Below are positions 44,401 through 53,486 of a stretch of 64,000 bases of DNA, in pieces. A program made the position numbers and the translations under genes. The stretch comes from Prevotella sp. (GTDB lineage: Bacteria > Bacteroidota > Bacteroidia > Bacteroidales > Bacteroidaceae): assembly GCA_017645645.1 (NCBI GenBank), contig JAGCOB010000028.1:1-64000 (forward strand), given 5' to 3'. Below the pieces are notes generated by a model, which was not told the DNA's origin, made no database searches, and worked only from the letters and a program-made list of their open reading frames with translations. Each line of letters opens with the position of its first letter. The stretch's first letter is position 1.

Positions 44401-46742
44401 CCCGGCAGGCGTTATGGCGAGCCCCTGCCGTACCGGAATTCCCTGTCGGCAAGTGTATCATGGACGGGCTGGACAATACGGCAACCCCCAGCTTCATGCA
44501 AGACAACAAATTCCTCATCGTCAACAACGGCGACGGCAGCAGTTTCGACAACTACCGGCTGACGAGCTACAACGTGCCTTCGACCGACCAGAAAATCGAC
44601 AAGGCCGACGGTACGGGCATTTCGCCTGAAGGCCACTATGTGCAGCATCCCAGCTACAGGAAGGAGATTGACTCGGAGCTGATGATTTATGAGGAAATGA
44701 CACAATCTGTCGATGACGCCAGCATGGAGGATGTCGACGATGAACTGGAGCAGGCACGTCATATGCAGATAGCATCTTCCTTTAAGTCTGTTAAGACGGG
44801 CGAATGGAGACACCATGTAGTGGACTATGAAGAGGACCAGCAGGACAGCGATCCTGTTGCAGCCATCAACGTTTGGACGGAAGACGGCCACTCGGCCCTG
44901 CCTGGCGAATATGACGAGGCAGCATGTGTGTGGAAGCGTGGCCAGTTTGTACTGCCACCCTATGAAGACGCTGAGGCCACCCCAGAGGAGAACGAACAAA
45001 ACAAGAAAGATGTGGAGGCCTTGCAGATACGTGCCTTCGAGGGCGACGTCATGCTGTCAGTCTTCGACGGTGAGCAGTGGAAGATACCCGAAAGTATCGT
45101 CACACTGGACAAGGAAGACATCCTGATAGACTATCAGGCAGTGATGCGCAACGACACCGTGCTGGTGGCGCTCAGCGTGGTGCCCAAGGATACTATCGTG
45201 CCCGAGTTGAGATACTACTGCAAACCTGCCTACGAGCCTGTCAGATATGTGGGCACCGACAAGCTTAGTCCTGTGCGCTTCTCACTCGACCTGGTGGGTT
45301 CTATGCCGGTCATCGCCATCCTGAACCAGGTGGACAGTGCCAACAATGACATCTACGTCAAGCACATCGACATGATGGGACGCTATCAGAACTATGGTGC
45401 CGACCTGGGCATTGCACGCTTTAGTCCCAAGAGCGTCAGAATACTCGTCGATAAGGACAACGACTCTCCCGAGGACTTTGCCATTCTCTGGAAGGGTCCT
45501 GACAAGGAAATACGACGTGACGGCGAGGTTATCACCTCGGACAGTACACAGACCATGCTCAACTGCTCGCGCATCTACCTGCGTGAGAATATGACCACCA
45601 TTCCGTTTGTCACGCTGGGTTGTACGGCCGACAGCACCTATATCTCCGGCTTTGATGCCACTATGGACGGTGCTCGGGTGCAGGTGCTCTATGCCCTGAC
45701 TGACGAGCGTGACGGTAATACCTATTTAATGAAAGATGCCGTGGAGTTCTACGACGACTTCAAGTACAGCGTAGGCTACTCGCCGGAGGGGATGATTGAT
45801 GCCGATGTGATGCCTGTCAACCTGACGGTCTATAACACTGGTGCCACACCCATCACGGCTGTAGACGGATTCATCAACGACCAGGAATTCAGCTTTGACG
45901 ACATCTTCATCTGTCCCTACTCCAGCCAGACGTTGGCAGTGGATTATGAACTGCCTGAGAATTTCGACGGTCTGCTGCGAGCCAACAACGTCACGGCTGT
46001 CTTCGAGGACACGTGGGCTATCAATAAAGCCAGTCGCCGTGGTGCTCCCATGCGTCGCACCGTCACGTCTGACGAGAACGTCAGCCAGTATGCCGCTGGC
46101 ACTTCCGACCTGCGCTGCGAACTGCTGAGCCACACCATTGAGGGCACTGTCAACAAGGTCTATCTGGAACTGACCGACTTCGACGGACTCCATGACTACG
46201 AGACGGTCCATGTGGGACTCTATCCCGACCATCTGGCCGATATCCCCATCTGCGACACGGCAGAGGAATTCCTGAAGGCCAGCGACTTCACCGTTATTGG
46301 CAACGACCGCAAGGCATACGTCGAGTTGACAGTAGACGGTCTGGAAGAGGCGCAGGAGGTGGAAATCCGTGCCCGTGTGTATAACGACAAGGTATTGGAC
46401 CGACTGACTGATGAGGACGATATCTCGGAAGCCATCGTCAGCAACATGTCGTGGCAGGACAACCTGCGCAACATCATCCTGCTGCCTGTGGAGCTGGACG
46501 ATGTGACCCTGCTGCCTGTGGTGAAGCGCGACGACCCTCTGCACAAGGTGAAGGTGGAGCAGACGGAGCATGGCGTATGGATCAGCGGTTTGGATGAGAA
46601 CGACCATGTGCGCATCTTCGATACGTTGGGTAAGCCCGTCTATCAGCAGTGCCATCCGCAGAGCCGCCTGTTTGTGCCTATCCAGCAACATGGTGTCTAT
46701 CTGCTCAGCACGGGTCAGGAATTTGTGAAGTTTACGTTCTAA
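41421..46742 (+). CDS. Giant exported protein of 1773 residues, unrecognised
   Basis: Signal peptide ending TAQAQ near residue 21. The N-terminal 820 residues are beta-rich with barrel-like aromatic strands toward the end (FVDIYFGFGIKWSWFG). A low-complexity Asp/Asn stretch and GEGEGEGE repeats lie at about 826-880, then more beta strands (FGGKLQLDFGFVSMF) and a long acidic region. The tail (HVRIFDTLGKPVYQQC ... HGVYLLSTGQEFVKFTF) resembles a type IX-like C-terminal domain, different from the NGRKVxxK tails of its neighbours. I do not recognise a family. Likely on the cell surface, forming a unit with the flanking genes. Confidence 0.75.
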   Translation: MARRRRFSLMLLLLTAVTAQAQIDFKLYFANNVGDVSRLSRIKMTDSGLKWREVKDGDADANLKDVDDVKKMFGATRQKTREDQKLFWKMRDDNLLCFRINDGSGKHGEFEARATLGSGKGSIKKNVSNYFFLNTDNHFDSLFVSVNRKGCSKSPSDTLHFKYYIYDYGDDDLMVFKLDSRRRNSGLTYKLEIVTEDYEHRNEQTTTLELSGSSFQSFYRPDKRTVSKIYLVSNGNRLKLDQKRLMYGANLSDKLNRLWMNTNFTLDKHENRELTIFNMLGSGLFEQYDTLYVKVLGDGVPLKPEMDPQTKLAKGYTFNIAEVDANGNYVKRETMPMKYAGYNPKNGLHKILTYGNPCYMEVYAPGYYPALLKYAGAVNPTTKELDSKRSSVTLYMVKGTANAIDPAISKQMIYILKDENKEQMMDGKKYEVFTRDSCDMNQSPPSGAYGFIEDGGRQVTPKLMDGKAVDKYAEISIEYSVPKSNNTAGNVAQIQFEEVDASTVIKATPSSTTTVDGNNYPTFQRSWYTLRWNMVGVLPKANVNYKPRLTIGTTKYDKLPFMKRMEYNEKQGNEQAQKMVDGYCFSKLFDVEANLKPLGGCLQLVGQFCKLDLRKDNFPGFNAAIVPTLDPIRGRFEVDIFVSWGFFNSSTGDGYRENMKKRACIDRRKFGEGNWNVGQSKTSAQSTALKDKDHWINSELDDIFKVERNKLGKSFFVDIYFGFGIKWSWFGSNAEDGFYVKGVTGSVGYGYFFCNYFKPKRLGWPKTEWITFRCFINAVVQAKLTLGLRSYNFKENGAFKERAYGLFIDALAQGKIGGGAAFASDFSDDDYKDDDNNNNNNGQGEDNGEGEGEGEGNNPGDVVDPGNGEGNGEGVGEGEANAPALMSPVNRRAYNDSKRNRWMSFSVGARFGGKLQLDFGFVSMFDKPGYKSDWGFGFTAVAAGEIYADIKIGFLGRINPRWSMKLGGRWVLPDNSHNPTAPLYPNYVPVNGASRQALWRAPAVPEFPVGKCIMDGLDNTATPSFMQDNKFLIVNNGDGSSFDNYRLTSYNVPSTDQKIDKADGTGISPEGHYVQHPSYRKEIDSELMIYEEMTQSVDDASMEDVDDELEQARHMQIASSFKSVKTGEWRHHVVDYEEDQQDSDPVAAINVWTEDGHSALPGEYDEAACVWKRGQFVLPPYEDAEATPEENEQNKKDVEALQIRAFEGDVMLSVFDGEQWKIPESIVTLDKEDILIDYQAVMRNDTVLVALSVVPKDTIVPELRYYCKPAYEPVRYVGTDKLSPVRFSLDLVGSMPVIAILNQVDSANNDIYVKHIDMMGRYQNYGADLGIARFSPKSVRILVDKDNDSPEDFAILWKGPDKEIRRDGEVITSDSTQTMLNCSRIYLRENMTTIPFVTLGCTADSTYISGFDATMDGARVQVLYALTDERDGNTYLMKDAVEFYDDFKYSVGYSPEGMIDADVMPVNLTVYNTGATPITAVDGFINDQEFSFDDIFICPYSSQTLAVDYELPENFDGLLRANNVTAVFEDTWAINKASRRGAPMRRTVTSDENVSQYAAGTSDLRCELLSHTIEGTVNKVYLELTDFDGLHDYETVHVGLYPDHLADIPICDTAEEFLKASDFTVIGNDRKAYVELTVDGLEEAQEVEIRARVYNDKVLDRLTDEDDISEAIVSNMSWQDNLRNIILLPVELDDVTLLPVVKRDDPLHKVKVEQTEHGVWISGLDENDHVRIFDTLGKPVYQQCHPQSRLFVPIQQHGVYLLSTGQEFVKFTF
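43900..44061 (+). repeat. Low-complexity hexamer repeat inside the 1773-residue gene
   Basis: AAC/GAC-rich codons then GGTGAA/GGCGAA hexamers encode the Asp-Asn run and the Gly-Glu repeat. Such tracts can change length by slippage without breaking the frame. Confidence 0.8.
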
Positions 46743-46805
46743 GAAGGAAGATGTAAGATGGAAGAAGTAAGATGTATGATCTATCATTATAATAAGGTGA
46801 ACAAG

Positions 46806-49800
46806 ATGATGAAGTGGGGGCTGCTGCTGTGCCTGCTGGCACTGCTGCCCCAGTCGGCAATGGCTGATGATGTGGAATACTATGGAATGTATGGCATTGG
46901 TATCAGCTATGACCATTACTCGTGGCATGAAAAATACTATGCCGAGGAGGGTCTCGACCGCACCGTGGCAGGCTTTGAGGGCAGCGGCACGCTGGAGTCG
47001 CCCTATCTCATCAGCAGCGTCTGGGACCTGTGCCGACTGGAAGACCTGGTGAACGCTGGCGACTGCTTTACCAATCAATACTTCCGACTGGAAGAGGACC
47101 TCGACCTGTCCGCTTCCTATTACGCCAAGGATCAGTGTCCGCTGTGGTATCCCATTGGCGTTAATAACGAGTTTAAGGGCAACTTCGACGGCAACGGCCA
47201 TACCATCGATTATATGCGCATCCTTATCGGCGACCGCCAGTCGGATAGTCCCATGTATGCCTACGGACTGTTTGGCTATTCGGGAGGTGTCATCAAGAAC
47301 GTGAAGATGACAAATGCTTCTGTCACTTTTGGACAATCAGGAACCTACAACAAGGCACGATACCTCTTTGCGGGACTGCTCTGCGGTTATCTGTACCACT
47401 ATCCCGACGACCAGTGTTATGGAGCTATCTACGGTTGCAATGTGCAAGGCCGCTTCTACGGTTGGCCTCTAAACGCAGAAGATAGTTATAGCAATACCCA
47501 TCTGGGAGGTGTTGTGGGATTTGCTGCCAATCCGGTGAGCATCTACCAGTGTCACGCCAACCTGACAGCCGACGTCTCATGCATTGGCAGCCTTGGTGGA
47601 ATTGTAGGCGTTCTGAAAGCTGACTATACAACGTTCCCTATTGAAAATGACACCGAGAACTCTTTAGCCAAGCCCAGAGAGTCGTATGTCTTCGACTGCA
47701 CGGCACATTTCGAGCCTAACGACGAGGGCAATAAAGCCAATGGTAACGTCGGTGGTATTTGCGGTCAGAACGAGCGTGGCCATATCGTGGCCTGTGCTGC
47801 GACAGGCGATATCATTTCGTATGGTGGTACGCTGGGAGGTATCGTAGGATTTAACTGTAGAACGGTCATCGACTGCGTCAGCATGATGAGGCTCCAAGGC
47901 GCGCCAACCACCACCATGGGAGGAGTCATAGGCAATAACGATACGGAGATGGCAACCAGTTCCTGCAATGTCTTCAACTGTGTCTATAGCGGTCATCTGG
48001 ACGGCTCGGTGAGTCCTAACGCCTACGGACTGGTGGGAGCAGGCAAGGTTATACCCAATGCGCTGTTCCTGGGCACCAGGGAGATGGATAAGGACTGTCC
48101 TTCCAATCACCCCCTGTGGAACAGTAAAGACAATGCCACCGCATACAGCGACGCCAATCTCTACCATGGCGAAGGCGAATACAGTTGTTATAGGGCATTC
48201 TCAAAGATTACCAGCGGGGAGTCCAACGATACAGAATTCTCCACCATGGGCAAATTCCATCGCTGGTGGACGAACAATCGTAACGGCGACGATATCAATA
48301 TATCCATCATCGATGTGTGGCGATTCCGTGAGGGCTTCTATCCCCGTCTGCAGGTGGGCAGTTCGAACATCGTCAACGGCACCACCGAGGCCTTGCTCAA
48401 GTTGCACGACTACGTCATAGAGCGCGCTGCCACCAAGTTTGGCGACGACAAGACGGCGCTGACCACTCCCAAGTTGTTTCCGCAATACGCTTGGCTGGCC
48501 TCTGTGCCCGCCTTCACCCACGACGGCCAGTGGGCTTCCTTCTTCGATACGGCACTGTCGCTGGCACAGCGTAAGATGACCGACAACCAGAGCAACATCT
48601 TTACGGCCAACTACGAGCTGATAGAAACTGCTCCCAGCGTGATGACGGTCACTGGCACGACAGCCACGCCCAAGGCCAATATGGAGGGAACTGTCACCCT
48701 GCGTATCAGCACCCTTGACGGTGTCAGCAAAGAACTGGCAATCAATGTCAACGGCCATCGTAAGTGGGACGGCGTGTTGGCCCCCAACTTCGACGGAGGC
48801 AACGGCTCTGAAGAGCGTCCTTACCTCATCCACGATGCCCGTCAGCTCCTCCAGGCCTTTCAAAACAACAAGGAAAACGAGTATTATCGGCTGGTCAACG
48901 ACATTTGGGTCAACGAGAACCTGCTGACGACAGATGGCAACGTCAGCGCAAACGCTGCGGCATGGGACCACGAGGCGAACAATAACAAGGGCCACTGGAA
49001 AGGCCACCTCGACGGCAACGGCCACCTCATTCGCGGACTCTACACGACCAATGCCTTCGGATTGCTTGAATCTATGGATCAAGGAGCCTCCATCGAGAAT
49101 ACAGGCTTTGTAGACTGTGCGGTGAATCAATCGCCAAATTATAATAATTTTGATAGAGCTTTCCTTACCCCCGTCATGTGGGCAAAGACAGTGCTTCGCA
49201 ACTGTCTCCTCGACGGGTTGTACCTGTACAACGGTTCAGGAGCCTATTGGGGAGGCATCTGCTCCGAACTTCGTGGGTCTGATAACCCTGACGACTTTGG
49301 TCCCACCATCGAAGACTGCGTGGTTGCTGTCTGTATGAAGGGATATAAATACGGCTCGGCAATCTTTAACCGTTTGGGTGCTCACAAAGTTAGTTTAAGG
49401 CGTATCTTGATTCTCAATAACAGTCATTCTACGTCAATGGAAAACAACAATGTGGCCGATAAGTATGATTGCTTTGCCCCTGTTGGTTATTTGAATAAAT
49501 CTTACGACTACTGGGACGCTCATGCCAAGTCGGTAGACGATATGACCAACGGCACGTTCTTTACGGGCGACGGCTTCGAGAAGTGGACGGTGAAGCAGGG
49601 ACGCTTCCCCATGCTGAAGACCTTTGCCGAGACACCCTATGGCAAGCTCATCTCGCTGCCCATCTATACCGATAAGGACAACCGCTTAGACAAGATGAAC
49701 TACCTGCTCGACTTCACGCCGGCCAACGCCACATGGCAGTCCAGCGACAACACTATCTTGGATGTTGACGCTGACATCCGCGTGATAGAGCCGAAGGTCG

Positions 49801-51350
49801 CCGACAACTCTGCCTGGCTGGTGCGCAGCCTCGACGGTGTCAAGGTGCTGACCCCCATCACCACTGATGAAAGCATCATTGCCGGCATCAAGTTTGAAGA
49901 CCCCGAGGCCAAGGAGTTTTGCGTGGCTCACTATGATGACAATGGCGATGGCGAAGTGTCGCTCGCCGAGCTGAAGAATGTCACGCTGGAGGAGTTAGAG
50001 GCCGACATGAACGAAGCCGACGGCGACGCCAGTGACAACGACGGTGAACTGATAGAGCTGTTCCCCGAGTTCCGCTACTTTGCAGGCATCACCGACCTGG
50101 GAACATCGTTCCAGGAGAAGGACAAGCTGAAGACGCTCGAGTTCTCCGGCAAGATAACAGAGCTGAGCGACGACGATTTCAAGGGTAACACCAGCATGAC
50201 GCAGATGACCATCCCCACCAGCATTACCAGCGTATCGGGCAAGGCCTTCTACAACTCAGGACTGGAGAACTATTCGCTGGAAGCCGACCACACCACGTTC
50301 GCTGTGGCTGACGGCTTGCTCTTCAATAAGGACAAAGATCAGCTGCTGAGCTTCCCCAGCGGGCGCAAGAATACCAGCATCACCATTCCTGACAATGTCA
50401 AGACTATTGCCAGCAATGCCGTCTACAAGATGTCTGCACTGGAGCAGGTCTATATCGATGCTCCAGACTACGACTACGAGACGGTGGTAGCGTTGGACGA
50501 CAACGCCTTTACGCCTGCCGACGGCAAGAATATCACCTACTATATCGAGGATGCCACCCAGGACTATGAAGACACTGACGACGACGAAGGCGATGAGCCC
50601 GCAGACGCCCGCTTGCACAGTGCACGTCGTGCGCAAACTACCGACGGCAATGGCAAGGGTCATCTGGTCAGCAAGTATCAGGAGTCCGAATTCTGGGTGG
50701 ACAAGCCGATAAAGCGCTACTTCACACTCGAGGTCAGCGAGAAGGGTAAAGATGCCAACGGCTACTACTGGGCTACCATGTATATCGGCTTCGACACGCA
50801 GTTGCCCGAAGGACTCACAGCCTATATTGTGGATAAGGAGAAGACCAAGGAGAGTGAGTCAACCCTCGTGCTGCGCGAAATCAGCAACAAGGTACGAATG
50901 ATGACCCCTGTAGTCATCCGAGCCACCAAGGCAGGCCCCTACAAACTCTATGCTTCCGAGGAGAGCAAGAGATACCCCCTGTATCCCATGTCGGAGAACC
51001 TGCTCGAGGGTGTCAACCGCAAGGGACTGCAGGTTTACCAGTCCGATTCCAACGATGGCGGCTGTCTTACCCTGGGCAGGAACGCCTCAGGTCAGGTGGG
51101 CTTCTTCATCTATAAGGGCACTGCCAAGATTCCAGCCTTCCGCGCCTACCTCACGGTCAACAAGGTAGGCAATGCTAATTCATTGCTCTTCAGTTTTGCC
51201 GATGACGAGACAACTGGCGTGAACTCGATGTCTGATGTCAAAAGTCAGAAGTCTGATGTGTGGTACGACGTGCAGGGCCATAAACTTGATAGTAAGCCGA
51301 CCACTAAGGGCATCTATATCAATAACGGTCGTAAATATGTAATCAAGTAG
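46806..51350 (+). CDS. Giant exported protein with GLUG motifs, EF-hand-like loops and BspA-type leucine-rich repeats
   Basis: About 1514 residues. A signal peptide (MMKWGLLLCLLALLPQSAMA) fixes the start; the upstream ATG at 46758 would add an unrelated basic stretch. GLUG-like repeats run through roughly residues 130-420 (LFGYSGGVIKNVKM, HLGGVVGFAAN, NVGGICGQN, TLGGIVGFN). Two calcium-loop-like segments (DDNGDGEVSLAE; DGDASDNDGELIE) lie near 1040-1075. BspA-type LRR_5 repeats follow (MTQMTIPTSITSVSGKAF, SITIPDNVKTIASNAV). The tail VWYDVQGHKL ... TKGIYINNGRKYVIK is of the shared sorting type. Probably an adhesin for host or matrix proteins. Confidence 0.82.
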   Translation: MMKWGLLLCLLALLPQSAMADDVEYYGMYGIGISYDHYSWHEKYYAEEGLDRTVAGFEGSGTLESPYLISSVWDLCRLEDLVNAGDCFTNQYFRLEEDLDLSASYYAKDQCPLWYPIGVNNEFKGNFDGNGHTIDYMRILIGDRQSDSPMYAYGLFGYSGGVIKNVKMTNASVTFGQSGTYNKARYLFAGLLCGYLYHYPDDQCYGAIYGCNVQGRFYGWPLNAEDSYSNTHLGGVVGFAANPVSIYQCHANLTADVSCIGSLGGIVGVLKADYTTFPIENDTENSLAKPRESYVFDCTAHFEPNDEGNKANGNVGGICGQNERGHIVACAATGDIISYGGTLGGIVGFNCRTVIDCVSMMRLQGAPTTTMGGVIGNNDTEMATSSCNVFNCVYSGHLDGSVSPNAYGLVGAGKVIPNALFLGTREMDKDCPSNHPLWNSKDNATAYSDANLYHGEGEYSCYRAFSKITSGESNDTEFSTMGKFHRWWTNNRNGDDINISIIDVWRFREGFYPRLQVGSSNIVNGTTEALLKLHDYVIERAATKFGDDKTALTTPKLFPQYAWLASVPAFTHDGQWASFFDTALSLAQRKMTDNQSNIFTANYELIETAPSVMTVTGTTATPKANMEGTVTLRISTLDGVSKELAINVNGHRKWDGVLAPNFDGGNGSEERPYLIHDARQLLQAFQNNKENEYYRLVNDIWVNENLLTTDGNVSANAAAWDHEANNNKGHWKGHLDGNGHLIRGLYTTNAFGLLESMDQGASIENTGFVDCAVNQSPNYNNFDRAFLTPVMWAKTVLRNCLLDGLYLYNGSGAYWGGICSELRGSDNPDDFGPTIEDCVVAVCMKGYKYGSAIFNRLGAHKVSLRRILILNNSHSTSMENNNVADKYDCFAPVGYLNKSYDYWDAHAKSVDDMTNGTFFTGDGFEKWTVKQGRFPMLKTFAETPYGKLISLPIYTDKDNRLDKMNYLLDFTPANATWQSSDNTILDVDADIRVIEPKVADNSAWLVRSLDGVKVLTPITTDESIIAGIKFEDPEAKEFCVAHYDDNGDGEVSLAELKNVTLEELEADMNEADGDASDNDGELIELFPEFRYFAGITDLGTSFQEKDKLKTLEFSGKITELSDDDFKGNTSMTQMTIPTSITSVSGKAFYNSGLENYSLEADHTTFAVADGLLFNKDKDQLLSFPSGRKNTSITIPDNVKTIASNAVYKMSALEQVYIDAPDYDYETVVALDDNAFTPADGKNITYYIEDATQDYEDTDDDEGDEPADARLHSARRAQTTDGNGKGHLVSKYQESEFWVDKPIKRYFTLEVSEKGKDANGYYWATMYIGFDTQLPEGLTAYIVDKEKTKESESTLVLREISNKVRMMTPVVIRATKAGPYKLYASEESKRYPLYPMSENLLEGVNRKGLQVYQSDSNDGGCLTLGRNASGQVGFFIYKGTAKIPAFRAYLTVNKVGNANSLLFSFADDETTGVNSMSDVKSQKSDVWYDVQGHKLDSKPTTKGIYINNGRKYVIK

Positions 51351-51359
51351 GGTAAGGTT

Positions 51360-51530
51360 ATGATGAAAAAGAAATATTATATAGCACCGACTATCAAAGT
51401 ATTCACTCTTCAGACAGCTCGAATACTGATGGTCTCTGGTGATGGCTTTTCATTGCCGTGGTCAGGTAATCAGCCTGGCACCGCTGGTCCTGGTGAGATA
51501 GATGATTTTTCCACCTTCGATTCGTTATAA
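51360..51530 (+). CDS. Small leader-like peptide, copy 3
   Basis: 56 residues, starting ATG ATG AAA AAG AAA exactly as copy 1. KKKYYIAPTIKVFTLQTA, then RILMVSGD matches the YxxP and V..LQ pattern; the GS is changed to SGD. The rest (Gly, Pro, Ser and a terminal acidic IDDFSTFDSL) is unique. It begins 10 nt after the stop of the 1530-frame protein. Function unknown. Confidence 0.65.
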   Translation: MMKKKYYIAPTIKVFTLQTARILMVSGDGFSLPWSGNQPGTAGPGEIDDFSTFDSL

Positions 51531-51624
51531 AACACGTCAAGGAAATCGGAATTACTTTAGGGAGTGACCTTTAATAACTGGTTTAAACAACTTAATCGAA
51601 TATTTAAATTGCATAAAAAAAACA

Positions 51625-53244
51625 ATGATGAAAGAAATTTTTAAATTAATGTCAATTGCCCTGCTGGTAGCCATGAGCATGGCAATGGTATCATGTAGTG
51701 ACAATGATGACAACGGTACAAATCCTCCTTCCGATGATGAATACAAGATTGAAGTGGGAGAAGGCATGGAGATGCCCGAGAACAAATTCTTAAAGGTACC
51801 TGCCGTCGCTGGTGACCAGAATATCATCAATGCCTTGAAGTCTATCGACAAAGTGACTGACGTGAAGGCCTTTGAAATGTTTGAAAGGTATGACTATTGG
51901 ACTGCGAAGAAAATTACCAAGACAGCTTACTATTTCAACTACAAGCAGGACATAGACCATAACAATCCCTCAAAGGGTTGGTTCAAGCAGCAGTGTGTGC
52001 TCACAGTGGCAGATCAGGGTCGTCCCACGGTGCTGCATACTGAGGGCTATGCCCTGGAGGGGAATTATAACGAGTTGCAAAATATTGGTGAACCGACACT
52101 TGTGTCGGTGCTTGACGCCAACTGTCTTCAGGTGGAATACCGCTATCACGGCTGGTCACTGCCTGAGGGTTACACCAATAAGTGGAACTATCTGACTGCC
52201 AAGCAGCACTCTGACGACTTACATGCTATCGTTACTGCCATCAAGAAAAGTGGCGTTGTAGGCAATGGCAAGTGGCTCTCTACCGGTGTCAGCAAGAATG
52301 GTATGACAACAGCTCACTATGCTTATTATTATCCCAACGAGATGGATGCCTATGTGCCTTTCTGTGCTCCCTTCCTGTTGGAACTGACAGCCCCAGGCCC
52401 CTATTCGCATATCCTTACCAAAGAAGCTTTCGACGATAATCAGGAGAACCTGGAAAAGGTGAAGGCCGCTTTCCGCGCCTATGTCGGCAACAAGAGCCTG
52501 CAGGCTGAATGTGTGAAACTGCATAAGAAAAAGAATCCTGAACTGACATATACGGATGAAAATATACGTTATGACTTGTTGGGCAAATTGTTCGATACAT
52601 ACTACGCTAAAATGGCGTATGTGCCATTCAAGAAATGGGAGGACATGATTCCTAAGGAGGGCGACCCTGCTCAGAAATTCTATGATTTCCTCATGGCCGA
52701 TGACAAGACGAAATATGCCGAGGAGTCAGACGATGAATACGAGCGTCGTCAGGAAACCAGTGCCGACCTGGAACCCGACAGCAGTTACTGGGCTGCGCCA
52801 CGTCTCCTCAGACGTGCCGCATCTGTCAAGCGTAAGGATCCCTATTTTGTCCAGGTATGCATCGAACTGGGCAGTTACAATTATGTCGTGGATTGGGTAA
52901 ACGATCTGTTGACCCCTGCTGAGAAGAAATATCTCACAGATGGTATGGATTCCTCGGACTATGGCGTGATTTACGACAAAGGTCAGTTTGTTAAGTCGTT
53001 CTTGGACGGTATGAAGCAGTCCAACTGCCACATGATGTTCGTCTATGGCATGCAAGATCCATGGACAGGCGGCCAGATTCCTGATGGCAAAATGGGTGCG
53101 AACAGCAAGAAGCTTTTTATACAACATCCTGCTGATAGTCGCGAAGAAGCAGGTCTGCACAATGATTACATTGAACAGTGGAACGCATCTGAGAGGAGTG
53201 AACTCTTTAGGTGGCTCAACCAACTTGGTTTCTTAACAAATTAA
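51625..53244 (+). CDS. S37-family (PS-10) serine peptidase, lipoprotein
   Basis: 539 residues. A signal peptide with lipobox MAMVSC anchors it to a membrane. The core matches the S37 prolyl-peptidase type: YFNYKQDIDHNNPSKGWFKQ, the VEYRYHGWSLPEGY segment, and the nucleophile elbow LSTGVSKNGMTTAHYAYYYP with the catalytic Ser in G-V-S-K-N-G. A YGMQDPWTGGQIPD stretch carries the likely Asp. Probably trims Pro-containing peptides outside the cell. Ends at a terminator. Confidence 0.88.
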   Translation: MMKEIFKLMSIALLVAMSMAMVSCSDNDDNGTNPPSDDEYKIEVGEGMEMPENKFLKVPAVAGDQNIINALKSIDKVTDVKAFEMFERYDYWTAKKITKTAYYFNYKQDIDHNNPSKGWFKQQCVLTVADQGRPTVLHTEGYALEGNYNELQNIGEPTLVSVLDANCLQVEYRYHGWSLPEGYTNKWNYLTAKQHSDDLHAIVTAIKKSGVVGNGKWLSTGVSKNGMTTAHYAYYYPNEMDAYVPFCAPFLLELTAPGPYSHILTKEAFDDNQENLEKVKAAFRAYVGNKSLQAECVKLHKKKNPELTYTDENIRYDLLGKLFDTYYAKMAYVPFKKWEDMIPKEGDPAQKFYDFLMADDKTKYAEESDDEYERRQETSADLEPDSSYWAAPRLLRRAASVKRKDPYFVQVCIELGSYNYVVDWVNDLLTPAEKKYLTDGMDSSDYGVIYDKGQFVKSFLDGMKQSNCHMMFVYGMQDPWTGGQIPDGKMGANSKKLFIQHPADSREEAGLHNDYIEQWNASERSELFRWLNQLGFLTN

Positions 53245-53365
53245 GTGAGAGAAATATTAGTGTGTGCCAAAGGCACACACTTTATTTGTTCTTCATCTTT
53301 GATGTTTCACATCGAGCTCGTTCACGCTCGGAAATGTGAGCAAGCTCTCATTTCTCTCACTTAAT
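53240..53365. repeat. 16-bp inverted repeat over two stop codons
   Basis: Perfect arms ATTAAGTGAGAGAAAT (53240-53255) and complement (53350-53365), 94 nt apart. The left arm holds the stop of the S37 gene; the right arm holds the stop of the surface-protein relic on the other strand. The interior has the terminator and part of the leader-type repeat (TCACGCTCGG then AAATGTGAGC-AA-GCTCTCATTT). Confidence 0.8.
53259..53290 (+). terminator. Terminator of the S37 gene
   Basis: Stem AGTGTGTGCC / GGCACACACT, loop AAA, followed by TTATTTGTT. Confidence 0.85.
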
Positions 53366-53482
53366 CGCGACCTTGCTCCCGTTGTTGATATACACGCCCT
53401 TGCGGATGGGTTTGCCGTTGAGGCGGCAACCCTGCAGGTTGTACCACGTGCTAGCCGAATCCGTTTCATCTGTGTCCTTCGT
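53357..53482 (-). pseudogene. Relic of a surface-protein C-terminal tail
   Basis: On the minus strand the last 41 residues of a frame read STWYNLQGCRL ... RKGVYINNGSKVAIK and stop. This is the same tail as at the ends of the 1505-, 861- and 1530-frame proteins, but nothing upstream continues it: the sequence changes near 53485 into the tail of an unrelated gene on the other strand. Confidence 0.75.
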
Positions 53483-53486
53483 TGTC

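Noticed and set aside
45726-47336. A 536-codon open frame on the minus strand, opposite the ends of two surface-protein genes
   Set aside because: It crosses the boundary of two well-supported genes on the other strand, has a low-complexity His/Val/Gln-rich translation, no domain motifs, and is a by-product of codon bias in the plus-strand genes.
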